Source: Rhodophyticola porphyridii
GTDB taxonomy: Bacteria; Pseudomonadota; Alphaproteobacteria; Rhodobacterales; Rhodobacteraceae
Assembly (NCBI RefSeq): GCF_003688285.1
Contig: NZ_RCNT01000007.1
Coordinates: 1-64,000 of the forward strand
Reading direction: 5' to 3'
Length of the DNA: 64,000 nt
A program made the position numbers and the translations under genes. Shown here one piece after another: positions 6,273 through 14,912 of this stretch. The notes under the pieces were generated by a model. That model saw nothing but the letters and a program-made list of their open reading frames with translations, did no database searches and was not told the DNA's origin. Position 1 is the stretch's first letter. The number at the start of each line of letters is the position of its first letter.

Positions 6273-7220
6273 TTAGAACAGCTTGCCGCCTCGACCCGCT
6301 GCAAAAGACGCAAGGAGATCGACATCCGCGCGACTAGAGCCTCCTCCACCCGCAAACGAATAATCTTGCTTCGCAAGTTCAGTGATTTCGGTCAGCAACT
6401 CATCCGTCGGTGTCACAACATGGCCCGCGCCAATCCCAATGAGGCGAATATTCTCAAGGAGATCGTCAGATGCCATGCCTACGGCGAATTCCGCGATTTC
6501 CATTGGAATGCTGCTCACATCAGCAAGGAAGCCTGGCGACGGCAAGCTGATCCGAACGCTCGATTTCCCCATGATCGGTCCTTTTGTCGAGTTTATTGCG
6601 ACAAACGCACGCAAATCGTCGTCGGGAGAACGAACCGATAACCGGTCTATGCTCAGGTGCGGAAGTTCGTCGTCGGCAAGACTGTGCTTCTGGAGCGCGC
6701 GGGTCAGCTTCCCGTTCGCGTTCGCAATGAAATCGAATTCGCTGTCGAAGATGTGCTTTGCGTCGTCCTTGATGAATGCGCTGAGCATGAACGGTTCGGT
6801 CGGATCCATCTGACCGTCTTCTTTCCACTGCTGGAAAACGCGAGCGTGAAAAACCAGTTCGACGAGATAGCGCGTCAGGGTCATGGCGTTGATCTCGCGC
6901 ACCTCTTGAAAACCGTAGATACGGAACAGCGGCAGGTTGGCCTGTTGGCAGATCGAATTCTTCTTCGCGTCGTTTGACGGGTCGTGCCCCGGCCCGTCGA
7001 ATTCGATTGCGACGACCGCGTGCTGATCCTCGTCCGTTATCGGAAAGTCGAAATGCGCCTGCAACGCATAGGTGCCCAATTCGCGCCGGTCGAGTTTGTC
7101 GATGTCCACGATATCGGCGACACGCACCTTCTCGTGCAGTTCAGCGCCGTGCCCCTCGATCACCGCACGGATCTGCTGTTGGATTTGGTCTTCGCTGCTA
7201 TTTCTAAATCTCTTCAGCAT
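6273..7220 (-). CDS. DUF2726 domain-containing protein
   Basis: A 315-residue soluble protein from ATG 7220. The N-terminal part carries the DUF2726-type core: LQAHFDFPITDEDQHAVVAI, EFDGPGHDP, then KKNSICQQANLPLFRIYGFQ. DUF2726 proteins are related to very-short-patch-repair and restriction-like PD-(D/E)XK folds; the acidic EFDGP and downstream Lys/Gln fit this, but nuclease activity is an inference. The C-terminal 200 residues are unrecognised and end in a Gly/Ser-rich tail. It is the only long intact gene between the relics and dusA. It may be a defence or cargo gene of the island. Confidence 0.65.
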   Translation of the reverse strand: MLKRFRNSSEDQIQQQIRAVIEGHGAELHEKVRVADIVDIDKLDRRELGTYALQAHFDFPITDEDQHAVVAIEFDGPGHDPSNDAKKNSICQQANLPLFRIYGFQEVREINAMTLTRYLVELVFHARVFQQWKEDGQMDPTEPFMLSAFIKDDAKHIFDSEFDFIANANGKLTRALQKHSLADDELPHLSIDRLSVRSPDDDLRAFVAINSTKGPIMGKSSVRISLPSPGFLADVSSIPMEIAEFAVGMASDDLLENIRLIGIGAGHVVTPTDELLTEITELAKQDYSFAGGGGSSRADVDLLASFAAGRGGKLF

Positions 7221-7239
7221 CTCATAGATGTAACGAAAT

Positions 7240-7760
7240 CAATGACGTCTCCCAAGCCGTTTCAGCACGACACGCGCCAGGTCGACAGGCTCGGTCTATA
7301 TGTCGAGACCATGGACCCCGGCCGCGTGGGTGATGATCATCTTGATCACGCCGATGTCGATCCCGAGACTGACCGGGCCCGCACTTTACTCCGCACGCAT
7401 CTTGCCATAGTCGATCAGCTTCTGCCGGTCGAGGTGCCCGATCTTCTCCTTGACCAGATCGCGCTTGAGCGTCGTGAGCGTGGCGGCCTTGGCTCGCGAC
7501 GCGGCGGTTTCCCTACCTCGCACATATCGGCTATATGAAGATCGATGAGGTCGCCAAAGGTCTGGAGGCGGGAAACGGACGACTTGTTTGGCGCCAGCCC
7601 CTGATCGACGCAGGGCTCGCCGCTCGGGCAGGGCCCAACGATGGGCGTCGTCGCGGCGGAGGAACGTCTCGCTCGCGTAGCGGCCCTTTCGTCTGATCTG
7701 GACCCGGTATGCACCGGAGGGGAGCTTGGTGATGGAGGCCATTTTCGTCTTGCGGCTCAT
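7240..7760 (-). pseudogene. Tyrosine-type integrase remnant next to dusA (frameshifts, internal stop, no catalytic domain)
   Basis: From MSRKTK (7760) or MASITKLPSGAYRVQIRRKG (7742) the minus strand encodes the N-terminal arm-binding part of a phage-type integrase. It jumps frame to CVDQGLAPNKSSVSRLQTFG and DLIDLHIADMCEVGKPPR, jumps back to RAKAATLTTLKRDLVKEKIG, and continues as GPVSLGIDIGVIKMIITHAA with an in-frame stop before TEPVDLARVVLKRLG. The catalytic Arg/His/Tyr domain is missing. The order of segments matches integrases of dusA-associated islands. It explains how the upstream island entered, and shows the island can no longer excise by itself. Confidence 0.8.
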
Positions 7761-7843
7761 GTGTGCAATGAGTCGCCCAAAGAGGGGTAAATTCGGGGAT
7801 ATCGGGGCGTATTCCAGCGTGAGACACATCCGCCGCCAACAGT

Positions 7844-8851
7844 TTGAAGATGCTTGGAAAAATGCAAATAAATCTACACGCTAGATTATCCTGTGCCCCC
7901 ATGATGGACTGGACCGACCGGCATTGCCGTTATCTGCATCGGCTCATGTCGCGGCATGTGTTGCTCTATACCGAGATGGTGACGGCGCCTGCCGTGATCC
8001 ATGGCGATCGTGACCGCCTGCTCGGGTTCGACCCGGCGGAGCATCCCGTGGCGCTGCAACTGGGCGGGTCGGACCCGCGCGAACTGGCGGAGGCGGCGCG
8101 GATCGCGGCCGGTTACGGATATGACGAGATCAACCTCAATATCGGCTGCCCGTCGGACCGGGTGCAATCGGGGTGCTTCGGTGCGGTGTTGATGGAGCGC
8201 CCGGGCCTCGTGGCCGATTGCGTGGCGGCGATGATCGCGGCCAGCCCGGTGGAGGTGACAGTCAAATGCCGCATCGGGGTGGATGAGCAGCGGCCGGAGG
8301 AGGTCTTGCCCGCCTTTCTGGAGACCGTGCGGGAAGCCGGCGTGACCCGGTTTGCGATCCATGCCCGGAAAGCATGGTTGCAGGGTCTGAGCCCCAAGCA
8401 GAACCGGGACGTTCCGCCGCTGGACTATCCGCTCGTGCATCGCATGAAACGCGACTTCCCGGCTTTACACCTGTCGGTCAATGGCGGCATCACCTCGCTG
8501 GAACAGGCGCAGACGCATCTGGCCGCGGGAATGGATGGCGTTATGGTCGGCCGGGCAGCCTATCACGACCCGTCCAGCCTGCTTCTGCCCGCAGATCAGG
8601 TCATCTTCGGCGAGACACGCGCGCCGCGAAGCGCCGAGGAGATCGTGCATCTGATGCTGCCTTATATCGAGCGGCATCTGAGCGCGGGTGGCAAGCTGGC
8701 GCAGGTCACGCGCCACATGCTTGGCCTCTTTCAGGGGCGCCCGGGGGCCCGGGGGTGGAAGCGCGCGATCTCCGAAAACGCACATAAACCCGGCGCCGGG
8801 CCCGAGGTCGTTCAGGCGGCGCTGGACGAGGTCCGTCTGCGCGCGGCCTGA
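7844..8851 (+). CDS. dusA: tRNA-dihydrouridine(20/20a) synthase DusA
   Basis: A 335-residue FMN enzyme that reduces uridine in the D-loop of tRNA with NADPH. Motifs seen: RLSCAPMMDWTDRHCRYLHR, VALQLGGSDP, YDEINLNIGCPSDRVQSGCF (catalytic Cys in the GCPS-x6-C segment), KCRIGVDE and FAIHARKAWLQGLSPKQNR, all DusA type. ATG 7844 opens the frame, with ATG 7862 also possible. The first ~15 codons are AT-rich and unlike the rest, so the present start was probably supplied by the integrated island. Followed by an exporter gene after about 150 bases. Confidence 0.95.
   Translation: MKMLGKMQINLHARLSCAPMMDWTDRHCRYLHRLMSRHVLLYTEMVTAPAVIHGDRDRLLGFDPAEHPVALQLGGSDPRELAEAARIAAGYGYDEINLNIGCPSDRVQSGCFGAVLMERPGLVADCVAAMIAASPVEVTVKCRIGVDEQRPEEVLPAFLETVREAGVTRFAIHARKAWLQGLSPKQNRDVPPLDYPLVHRMKRDFPALHLSVNGGITSLEQAQTHLAAGMDGVMVGRAAYHDPSSLLLPADQVIFGETRAPRSAEEIVHLMLPYIERHLSAGGKLAQVTRHMLGLFQGRPGARGWKRAISENAHKPGAGPEVVQAALDEVRLRAA
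7892..7925. other. Candidate island attachment site in the 5' end of dusA
   Basis: Base composition changes abruptly here: AT-rich sequence with the integrase relic on the left, GC-rich dusA coding sequence on the right. The segment covers CCCCCATGATGGACTGGACC, the conserved codons for APMMDWTD, which is where dusA-specific integrases are known to recombine. The second copy of the site, which would mark the far end of the island, is not visible in this window. Confidence 0.55.
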
Positions 8852-9005
8852 AAACCTCACGGACTGCGCGGGCCCGCCATCGCCATGCTCAGGTGCCGGG
8901 ATTTCCGCACGCCTGAAGACCGGCGGCGCCCGAAGACGCGGGTGTCTTGGCAATACCCGGTGAGGGGGATAAGTCCCCATGCGACGCGGAGCAGGGGGAA
9001 CGGAC

Positions 9006-9830
9006 ATGCCGGATATCGGCGATCTGATGACGATGGGCGCTTTGGTTCTGGTGATCGGCGCATTTGCCGGTGTCGTGGCAGGGCTTCTGGGCGTGGGTGG
9101 CGGCATCATTCTTGTGCCCGCCTTCTTCTTCGCCTTTTCCTATCTGGGCTATGACACGGCAGATCTGATGCAGATCTGTCTGGCGACATCGCTGGCGACG
9201 ATCGTCGTCACCTCGGCCCGCTCGCTGTCATCGCATCACAAGAAGGGCGCGGTGGACTGGGACATCCTGCGGTCCTGGGCTCCGGGCATTGCCATCGGGG
9301 CGGGTTTGGGGGTGGTCGCCGCAAGCGGGCTGCGCAGCGAGGTGCTGATGGCCATCTTCGGCGGGCTTGGGGTGATCGTAGGGCTTTACTTCGGGTTCGG
9401 TCGCCCGGACTGGCGGCTTGGCGACGCAATGCCGACAGGGGTCGGGCGGGCCGCACTATCGCCGGTGCTCGGGTTTCTGTCCGTGCTGATGGGGATCGGA
9501 GGGGGCAGCTTCGGCGTCCCGCTGATGAGCCTTTACAACACGCCGATCCATCGCGCCGTCGCAACGGCGGCGGGCTTCGGCATGGTCATAGCTGTGCCCT
9601 CCGTTCTGGGCTTTCTGTTCGTGCAGGGCGATCCGGCGGGCAGGCCGCCCCTTACCCTTGGCTCGGTCAATCTGGTGGCCTTTCTGATCGTCGTCGCGAT
9701 GACCCTGATCACGGCGCCCTGGGGCGTGAGGATGGCCCATGCGCTTGACCCCAAACCGCTCAGGCGCATCTTTGCCGTCTTCATCATGGTCATGGCGCTG
9801 AACATGCTGCGGAAGGCGTTCGGCTGGTGA
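9006..9830 (+). CDS. TauE/SafE-family sulfite/anion exporter
   Basis: A 274-residue integral membrane protein with about eight helices and the two internally repeated glycine-rich motifs of the family: GVVAGLLGVGGGIILVPAFF near the N-terminus and LMGIGGGSFGVPLMS in the second half. Family members export sulfite, sulfoacetate or related organic anions, or act as permeases of unknown substrate. ATG 9006 is preferred over 8979 because the shorter form begins at the hydrophobic segment and follows the purine-rich GGAGCAGGGGGAAC. Its stop overlaps the GTG start of the next gene, so the two are translationally coupled. Confidence 0.85.
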   Translation: MPDIGDLMTMGALVLVIGAFAGVVAGLLGVGGGIILVPAFFFAFSYLGYDTADLMQICLATSLATIVVTSARSLSSHHKKGAVDWDILRSWAPGIAIGAGLGVVAASGLRSEVLMAIFGGLGVIVGLYFGFGRPDWRLGDAMPTGVGRAALSPVLGFLSVLMGIGGGSFGVPLMSLYNTPIHRAVATAAGFGMVIAVPSVLGFLFVQGDPAGRPPLTLGSVNLVAFLIVVAMTLITAPWGVRMAHALDPKPLRRIFAVFIMVMALNMLRKAFGW

Positions 9831-10606
9831 GCTGGCTGCGGCGGGGATGGCAGGTTTTCGCGCCTGAACCCGCGCTTGACCGTTGGCTGGCGGCGGTGGC
9901 GCCCCACGCGCTTGCCTGCGCCGAGGATCCGTCTCTCACATCCAGATGGCTGCGTCATGGCGGAACATGGTTCGCAGGTGTCGATGTGCTGGGCAACAAT
10001 GCCGATGGCGGGCTTGCGGGTTCGGGTCCGCTCCGCTGCGCCGCCCGTGCGGAGGCGGAGCGTATCGCGGGGCCGCTGCCGCTCCATCGGGGCCAGGTCT
10101 CGGTCACCTATCCTGGCTATCCGGGCCGGGACCCTGGCGAGAGCGAGGCCCGGCATCACTATCGCAGGCGGCGCGATGCGGCCCATCTGGACGGGCTCCT
10201 GCCGGTCGGGGAGAGCCGCCGTCGGATGATCCGCGAGCCCCATGGATACATTCTGGGCCTGCCACTCACCGCCTGCCCGGCGGAGAAGGCGCCGCTAGTG
10301 GTGTGGGAGGGCAGTCATGAGCTGATGCGCACCGCGATGACAAAGGCGCTGGCCGGGCGTCCCCCTGCAAGCTGGGCGAATGTCGATGTGACCGAGGCCT
10401 ATCATGCCGCGCGCAAAGCCTGTTTCGAGCGTTGCGCCCGGGTGGAGGTTTCCGTGAGTCCTGGACAGGCGATCCTGTTGCACCGTCTGACGCTCCATGG
10501 CGTGGCACCCTGGCGCGCCCAAAGCCCGCCCGACGATCGGCGGGCGATCCTCTACTTCCGCCCGGAATTGCGCGGTGGGGTCCGGGACTGGCTGATGCAG
10601 CCCTAG
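9827..10606 (+). CDS. PhyH-like (phytanoyl-CoA dioxygenase superfamily) protein
   Basis: A 259-residue soluble protein starting at GTG 9827 in a 4-base overlap with the exporter. Residues consistent with an Fe(II)/2-oxoglutarate oxygenase are His120 and Asp122 (AAHLDG), His164 in VWEGSHE, His224 (LTLHGVAP) and Arg239 or Arg245 (DRRAILYFRPE). The substrate is unknown. The coupling to a TauE/SafE exporter suggests a shared small-molecule pathway, but this is only inference. The assignment depends on motif spacing rather than on a close family match. Confidence 0.6.
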   Translation: MSWLRRGWQVFAPEPALDRWLAAVAPHALACAEDPSLTSRWLRHGGTWFAGVDVLGNNADGGLAGSGPLRCAARAEAERIAGPLPLHRGQVSVTYPGYPGRDPGESEARHHYRRRRDAAHLDGLLPVGESRRRMIREPHGYILGLPLTACPAEKAPLVVWEGSHELMRTAMTKALAGRPPASWANVDVTEAYHAARKACFERCARVEVSVSPGQAILLHRLTLHGVAPWRAQSPPDDRRAILYFRPELRGGVRDWLMQP

Positions 10607-10670
10607 GATCGACCGGGAAGCGCGCCCGCAGGACAGGCCGCGGTAACGCCCCACGCGATCCGGGCCGACC

Positions 10671-10931
10671 CTATTTTGCCAGACGCGCCGCGCGCCCGCC
10701 CCGGCGTTTCTTCAGCAACGGCGCGCGCGTGGGAAGTTCAGCCATGATCCGGGCGCGCGCATCCGGGGCCATCCTGGACCAGTTGGTGATTTCCTCGATC
10801 GACCGGTTGCAGCCGGTACAGAGCCGCGTCTCGGGATGCACCACGCAAATCTTGATGCAGGGGCTCTCGATCTCGTCGCGCTTCCAGACCTCCGGCCCGG
10901 AGGCGCGTGCATTCTGATCGTCGTCGGTCAT
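10671..10931 (-). CDS. DUF1289 domain-containing protein
   Basis: An 86-residue protein with the DUF1289 signature: ESPCIKICVVHPETRLCTGC, followed by NRSIEEITNWSRMAPDARA. The four cysteines probably bind a metal (inference), and the C-terminus is very basic (KKRRGGRAARLAK). Its function is not established. The ATG at 10931 overlaps the ruvX stop by 4 bases, making it the last gene of the ccmI-ruvX-DUF1289 operon. Confidence 0.85.
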   Translation of the reverse strand: MTDDDQNARASGPEVWKRDEIESPCIKICVVHPETRLCTGCNRSIEEITNWSRMAPDARARIMAELPTRAPLLKKRRGGRAARLAK

Positions 10932-11413
10932 GAAATGCCTCTGATATGGCGCAGCCGGTCCAGCGCCCCTTGCAAGATATAGCCTGCGGCCACATGATCA
11001 ATGACCTCCGCGCGACGTTTTCGGGTCGTATCCGCCTCCAGCAGGGCGCGTTCGGCGGCAACGGTGCTCAGCCGCTCGTCCCAGAAGCTGATCGGAAGAT
11101 CTTCGAGGCCTTGCATGCGGGACAGGTTGCGCGCGAAGGCCCGGGTCGATTGGGCGCGCGGCCCCTCCGATCCATCCATGTTGCGCGGCAGGCCAAGTAC
11201 CAACCCGCAGATCTCCCGCGCGGCGATCAACTCGACCAGACGGCCGGCATCCACCGTGAATTTCGACCGCTTGACCGTCTCCAGTGGTGTCGCAACGCTC
11301 AGCGAGCGGTCGCTTACCGCCACGCCGATGGTCTTGGTCCCGAAATCAAGCCCCATCAGGGCGCGGTTCCGCGGCAGCGTTTCGGCGAAAGCCCCGATGT
11401 CGTCAAAGATCAC
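10928..11413 (-). CDS. ruvX: Putative pre-16S rRNA nuclease / Holliday junction resolvase-like protein RuvX (YqgF)
   Basis: A 161-residue RNase H-fold protein. Motifs are LMGLDFGTKTIGVAVSDRSL (first catalytic Asp), CGLVLGLPRNMDGSEGPRAQ and LPISFWDERLSTVAAERAL (catalytic Glu region). YqgF/RuvX trims the 5' end of 16S rRNA in Escherichia coli, and a role at Holliday junctions has been proposed. The length is normal. ATG 11413 overlaps the ccmI stop by 4 bases and the gene overlaps DUF1289 downstream. Confidence 0.92.
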   Translation of the reverse strand: MIFDDIGAFAETLPRNRALMGLDFGTKTIGVAVSDRSLSVATPLETVKRSKFTVDAGRLVELIAAREICGLVLGLPRNMDGSEGPRAQSTRAFARNLSRMQGLEDLPISFWDERLSTVAAERALLEADTTRKRRAEVIDHVAAGYILQGALDRLRHIRGIS

Positions 11414-12648
11414 TCCAGCGCACTTTCAAGGGTCGCGCCCGCAGGCCTGAGCACGGCCAGCGCCTCGGGCTGGCCCGCGAAGAGTTCAAGGGCCTCGTCA
11501 TAGATTGCCTGCGCATCCTCCACCCGGCCCAGGACCACGAAGGCCCCGATCAGCCGGGCCCAATCCTCCGGCGGGCCGCCTTCGGTCGACAGGCGTTCGG
11601 CCAGACCGCTCACCATCCCTTCGATCATGGCCATGCGATCCTCCGGCGCCATATCTCCCGCCGCCTCGATCTGTTCTGCGGTGGGGCCGGGCCGGGGGCT
11701 GGTACTGGGCTGAGGCAGTTCGGCCAGCGTGATCGGATCGCCCGCCAGAAACGCCACCTCCTCAATCTGAAGGCGGATAGGTTCGAGCCATGGCGCATCC
11801 GGCGTGCTTTCGGCCAGCAGGTTGCGCCAGATCGGATAGGCCAGATCGGGCCGGCCCTGCTGCGCATACATCAGCCCCGCGTAATAGCGCGCGGTGCCGT
11901 TTCCGGGCTCGATCTCCAGCGCGGCGATGAGCGCTGCCTCCGCTTCGGGCGAGACATAGCCGCCCGCGGCCAGAACCATCATCTCGGCCAGATCCACGTA
12001 ATGGGCGGCCGTCGCTTCGGCCCCCAGAAGGTCGATCAACCGTCCCTGGGCCAGACGTGCGGCACGGAAATTGCCCAACGCGGCCTCGTTCTGCGCCAGA
12101 AGCGCCAGACCTTGCGTGTCATCGGGCCGGCGTTCCATCACCGTGCGCAACTGCACCACCAGAGCCTCGCGCTCCGGATCGGGCTCGATCCGCGGGCGAA
12201 CGGTCACGTCGGTTTCGGCCTCGGTCTGATCGGGGCGGCTCGCGCGGGCCTCTTCCACCAGTTCGACCCGTGTCTGAAGCGGCAGGTCCGGATAGCCCGG
12301 CGCGCCGATCTGCCAGTAGACGGCGAATGCGCCGGCAATCGTCGCCACAAGCCCAAGACCCAGAACAAGCGGGCCGCCGCGTGTGGCCGCGGTTCCTCCT
12401 GAACTGGCCTGCAGAGCGCGGTCGGCCTCCAGCACCCGGCGGGCGACCTCCGCCTTGACGCGGGTGGCATCCGCCTCGGACAACACCCCGCGCGCCACAT
12501 CGCGCTCCAGTTCCTTCAACTGATCGCGATAGACCTGCAGATCATATGCCGCCGCCGGCATGTCGCTGCCGCGTGGCCGGAGAAATCCGGCCCAGATCGC
12601 CAGCGCCACAAATATCGAAGCCGCGCCTGCGACAATCCAAAAGCCCAT
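11410..12648 (-). CDS. ccmI: c-type cytochrome biogenesis protein CcmI
   Basis: A 412-residue inner-membrane protein of cytochrome c maturation. It starts with a membrane helix (VAGAASIFVALAIWAGFL), has a short cytoplasmic part with YDLQVYRDQLKELERDVARG and SEADATRVKAEVARRVLEAD, then a second helix (LVLGLGLVATIAGAFAVYW) and a periplasmic TPR-rich domain. CcmI chaperones apocytochrome c to the heme ligation complex. The gene heads the minus-strand operon. The window contains several c-type cytochromes (near 41-42.5 kb) that would need this pathway. Confidence 0.92.
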   Translation of the reverse strand: MGFWIVAGAASIFVALAIWAGFLRPRGSDMPAAAYDLQVYRDQLKELERDVARGVLSEADATRVKAEVARRVLEADRALQASSGGTAATRGGPLVLGLGLVATIAGAFAVYWQIGAPGYPDLPLQTRVELVEEARASRPDQTEAETDVTVRPRIEPDPEREALVVQLRTVMERRPDDTQGLALLAQNEAALGNFRAARLAQGRLIDLLGAEATAAHYVDLAEMMVLAAGGYVSPEAEAALIAALEIEPGNGTARYYAGLMYAQQGRPDLAYPIWRNLLAESTPDAPWLEPIRLQIEEVAFLAGDPITLAELPQPSTSPRPGPTAEQIEAAGDMAPEDRMAMIEGMVSGLAERLSTEGGPPEDWARLIGAFVVLGRVEDAQAIYDEALELFAGQPEALAVLRPAGATLESALE

Positions 12649-12846
12649 TATGCGTCTCGCCCTCTCAAACGCCGTCCCGTATCATCTATGCCCTGACGCG
12701 CCGACACAAAAGATACAATCCGCCGCAGGCTGCGACAGGACCAATCTGCCGACCTGTCGCAATCCGGCCTTGAAATGCCGCGCGGGGTATCCTCTGATCC
12801 CGTCGGTTCCCGCACACCAATGCCAGTTCCAAGGGATGATCCGACC

Positions 12847-14091
12847 ATGCGCCGCTATTCCGCCTTTGCCATCGTCCGAGAGGCTGCGCGCCACCATCTG
12901 GGGTGGGAACGGGCCTGGGCGTCGCCGTCGCCGAAAGCCCGCTATGACGCCGTGATCGTCGGGGCAGGGGGGCACGGTCTGGCCACGGCTTATTACCTGG
13001 GCAAGAACCACGGCATTACAAATCTCGCGGTGATCGAAAAGGGCTGGCTCGGCGGCGGCAATACGGGGCGGAACACGACCATCATCCGCTCCAATTATCT
13101 TCAGGACCCGTCGGCGGCGATCTATGAAAAATCCCGCAGCCTTTACGAAACCATGTCGCAGGATCTGAACTACAACGTGATGTTCAGCCCCCGCGGCGTC
13201 ATGATGCTGGCCCAGACCGAGCACGAAGTGCGCGGATACCGGCGGACGGCCCATGCCAACGCGCTGCAGGGCGTGGCAACCGAGTTCATCGCTCCCGAGC
13301 GGGTGAGGGAGCTGTGTCCGATCATCAATATCGACGGTCCCCGCTATCCGGTGCTGGGCGCGCTCTGGCAACCCCGCGGCGGCACCGCCCGCCACGATGC
13401 GGTTGCCTGGGGGTATGCGCGGGCCTGCTCCGCCATGGGCATGGACATCATCCAGCAATGCGAAGTCACGGGCGTGCAATCGACAAACGGCAAGGTCACC
13501 GGCGTGCGGACCACCAAGGGCGATATCGCGACCGGCAAGCTGGGCATTGTCGTGGCCGGCCATTCGGGCGTGCTGGCCGAGATGGCGGGTTTCCGTCTGC
13601 CGGTGGAAAGCGTCGCCCTTCAGGCCCTTGTAAGCGAGCCGATCAAGCCTTGCATGGACGTGGTCGTGATGGCCAACACCGTCCATGGTTACATGAGCCA
13701 GTCCGACAAGGGCGAAATGGTGATCGGCGGCGGCGCGGACGGCTACAACAACTACACGCAGCGCGGCAGTTTCCACCATATCGAGGAAACGGTGCGCGCG
13801 CTGATCGAAACCTTCCCGATGATCTCGCGCCTCAAGATGCTGCGCCAATGGGGCGGGATCGTGGACATGACCGGCGACCGCAGCCCGATCCTGTCGAAAA
13901 CGCCGCTTGAGGGGTGCTTCATCAATTGCGGATGGGGCACCGGCGGGTTCAAGGCGATCCCCGGTTCCGGCTGGGGGTTCGCCGAACTGATGGCCAAAGG
14001 TCACTCGCCCCTGACGGCGGCCTTCGGTCTGGAACGGTTCCGCGAGGGCCGGTTCGTCGATGAAAGCGTGGCGGCGGGGGTGGCGCATTGA
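12847..14091 (+). CDS. soxB: Sarcosine oxidase subunit beta
   Basis: A 414-residue flavoprotein, the catalytic subunit of heterotetrameric sarcosine oxidase, which oxidises sarcosine to glycine and a one-carbon unit carried by tetrahydrofolate. The start MRRYSAFAIVREAARHHLGW is family-like. The FAD-binding motif is YDAVIVGAGGHGLATAYYLG, followed by GWLGGGNTGRNTTIIRSNYL. The C-terminus has GCFINCGWGTGGFKAIPGSG. ATG 12847 was chosen because in-frame upstream codons show no family similarity. Unusually, soxD does not follow directly; two small membrane-protein genes and a terminator come first. Confidence 0.95.
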   Translation: MRRYSAFAIVREAARHHLGWERAWASPSPKARYDAVIVGAGGHGLATAYYLGKNHGITNLAVIEKGWLGGGNTGRNTTIIRSNYLQDPSAAIYEKSRSLYETMSQDLNYNVMFSPRGVMMLAQTEHEVRGYRRTAHANALQGVATEFIAPERVRELCPIINIDGPRYPVLGALWQPRGGTARHDAVAWGYARACSAMGMDIIQQCEVTGVQSTNGKVTGVRTTKGDIATGKLGIVVAGHSGVLAEMAGFRLPVESVALQALVSEPIKPCMDVVVMANTVHGYMSQSDKGEMVIGGGADGYNNYTQRGSFHHIEETVRALIETFPMISRLKMLRQWGGIVDMTGDRSPILSKTPLEGCFINCGWGTGGFKAIPGSGWGFAELMAKGHSPLTAAFGLERFREGRFVDESVAAGVAH

Positions 14092-14287
14092 CCCGCAAGG
14101 CCACCGATCACGCATGCGCCGCGATCTTCCCCGATCCCACGCGGAATTGCGCGCCCCCGGCACCTTCCGGCCCATGGAATAGGTTCGAAGCGGCCCTTTT
14201 TGGCCGAGATCCCGCCTGTTCCCCGTCGTGGATTGAGCCTGCCCCCGCAATTGCGACGCTGATCCCCACAGAAACGGAGGATCTGTC

Positions 14288-14485
14288 ATGTCTGACTACG
14301 ATCAGAGAAACACCAACTACGATTACACCATACCGGACAGCGCGGGCAGCGCCTTCGGAACGCTTCTGGTGGTGCTGGGCATCATCGGCCTTGTTTTGCT
14401 GGCCACGATCTTCTTCGACGTCGAGGCGGGCGGCGAACGGCCATCCGATCCCGCGGCAGTCGCGACAGAAGGCGACCAGCAATAA
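14288..14485 (+). CDS. Small single-span membrane protein inside the sox locus (1)
   Basis: A 65-residue protein with a hydrophilic, Tyr/Asp-rich start (MSDYDQRNTNYDYTIPD), one strongly hydrophobic helix (AFGTLLVVLGIIGLVLLATI) and an acidic tail ending in EGDQQ. ATG 14288 follows an excellent ribosome-binding site, ACGGAGGA. It lies 196 bases after soxB. I do not recognise a family. It shares layout with the small protein at 14684, and the two may be distant paralogues. A role as an accessory of membrane-near enzymes, or an independent stress function, cannot be decided from the sequence. Confidence 0.7.
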   Translation: MSDYDQRNTNYDYTIPDSAGSAFGTLLVVLGIIGLVLLATIFFDVEAGGERPSDPAAVATEGDQQ

Positions 14486-14683
14486 CCACACACTGAAGGC
14501 CGGGTATCTGAAGCGCGCGAACCAGTCGGCCACCGCCCGGGTGCTGGCCGGGGCGAACGGACACGACCCCGCGCCGATCCGCGATCCGGGTGCACTCAAA
14601 ATGGTGCCCGAGAAGTTTTCCGGGAACCGGGACCGCATCTTCCACGTTTCTCCGCTGAACCACTTCACAGAGGAGAGACAGAC

Positions 14684-14875
14684 ATGTCCGACCAGTCGAA
14701 CAGCAATTCCAACTCCGGCAACGGCGCCTTGGCGTTCATTCTTGGCGGCGTGGTTGTGGCGCTTGGTGTTATCGCCTGGGTTGTCTTCGGTGGCGGCATC
14801 GGGGACGACACGCCGGATGTCAGAATCGAAGTGCCCGGTGTCGGTGCGGTCGAAGGCACCGTCGAAGAAGGCTGA
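14684..14875 (+). CDS. Small single-span membrane protein inside the sox locus (2)
   Basis: A 63-residue protein: Ser/Asn-rich start (MSDQSNSNSNSGNG), one hydrophobic helix (LAFILGGVVVALGVIAWVVF) and an acidic tail (DDTPDVRIEVPGVGAVEGTV). ATG 14684 is preceded by AGAGGAGAGA, a strong ribosome-binding site. It begins 198 bases after the previous small gene and is followed by a hairpin terminator. Family unknown. Type of start, length and topology resemble the preceding small protein. Confidence 0.7.
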   Translation: MSDQSNSNSNSGNGALAFILGGVVVALGVIAWVVFGGGIGDDTPDVRIEVPGVGAVEGTVEEG

Positions 14876-14912
14876 CACCCCCCGCCCGAGGGCGGATCTC
14901 CATCTTTGCGCA

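Noticed and set aside
5832-6641. A 269-codon open frame on the plus strand
   Set aside because: It runs antisense through the DUF932 remnant and the DUF2726 gene, both recognisable on the minus strand. Only its first ~20 codons (the IS3 scrap) have meaning.
6273-7925. A complete, active integrative element
   Set aside because: The integrase lacks the catalytic domain and has frameshifts and a stop, and no excision or transfer genes remain.
14191-14202. A terminator between soxB and the first small gene (CGGCC-CTTTTT-GGCCG)
   Set aside because: The T-run is in the loop rather than after the stem, and the stem is only 5 bp.
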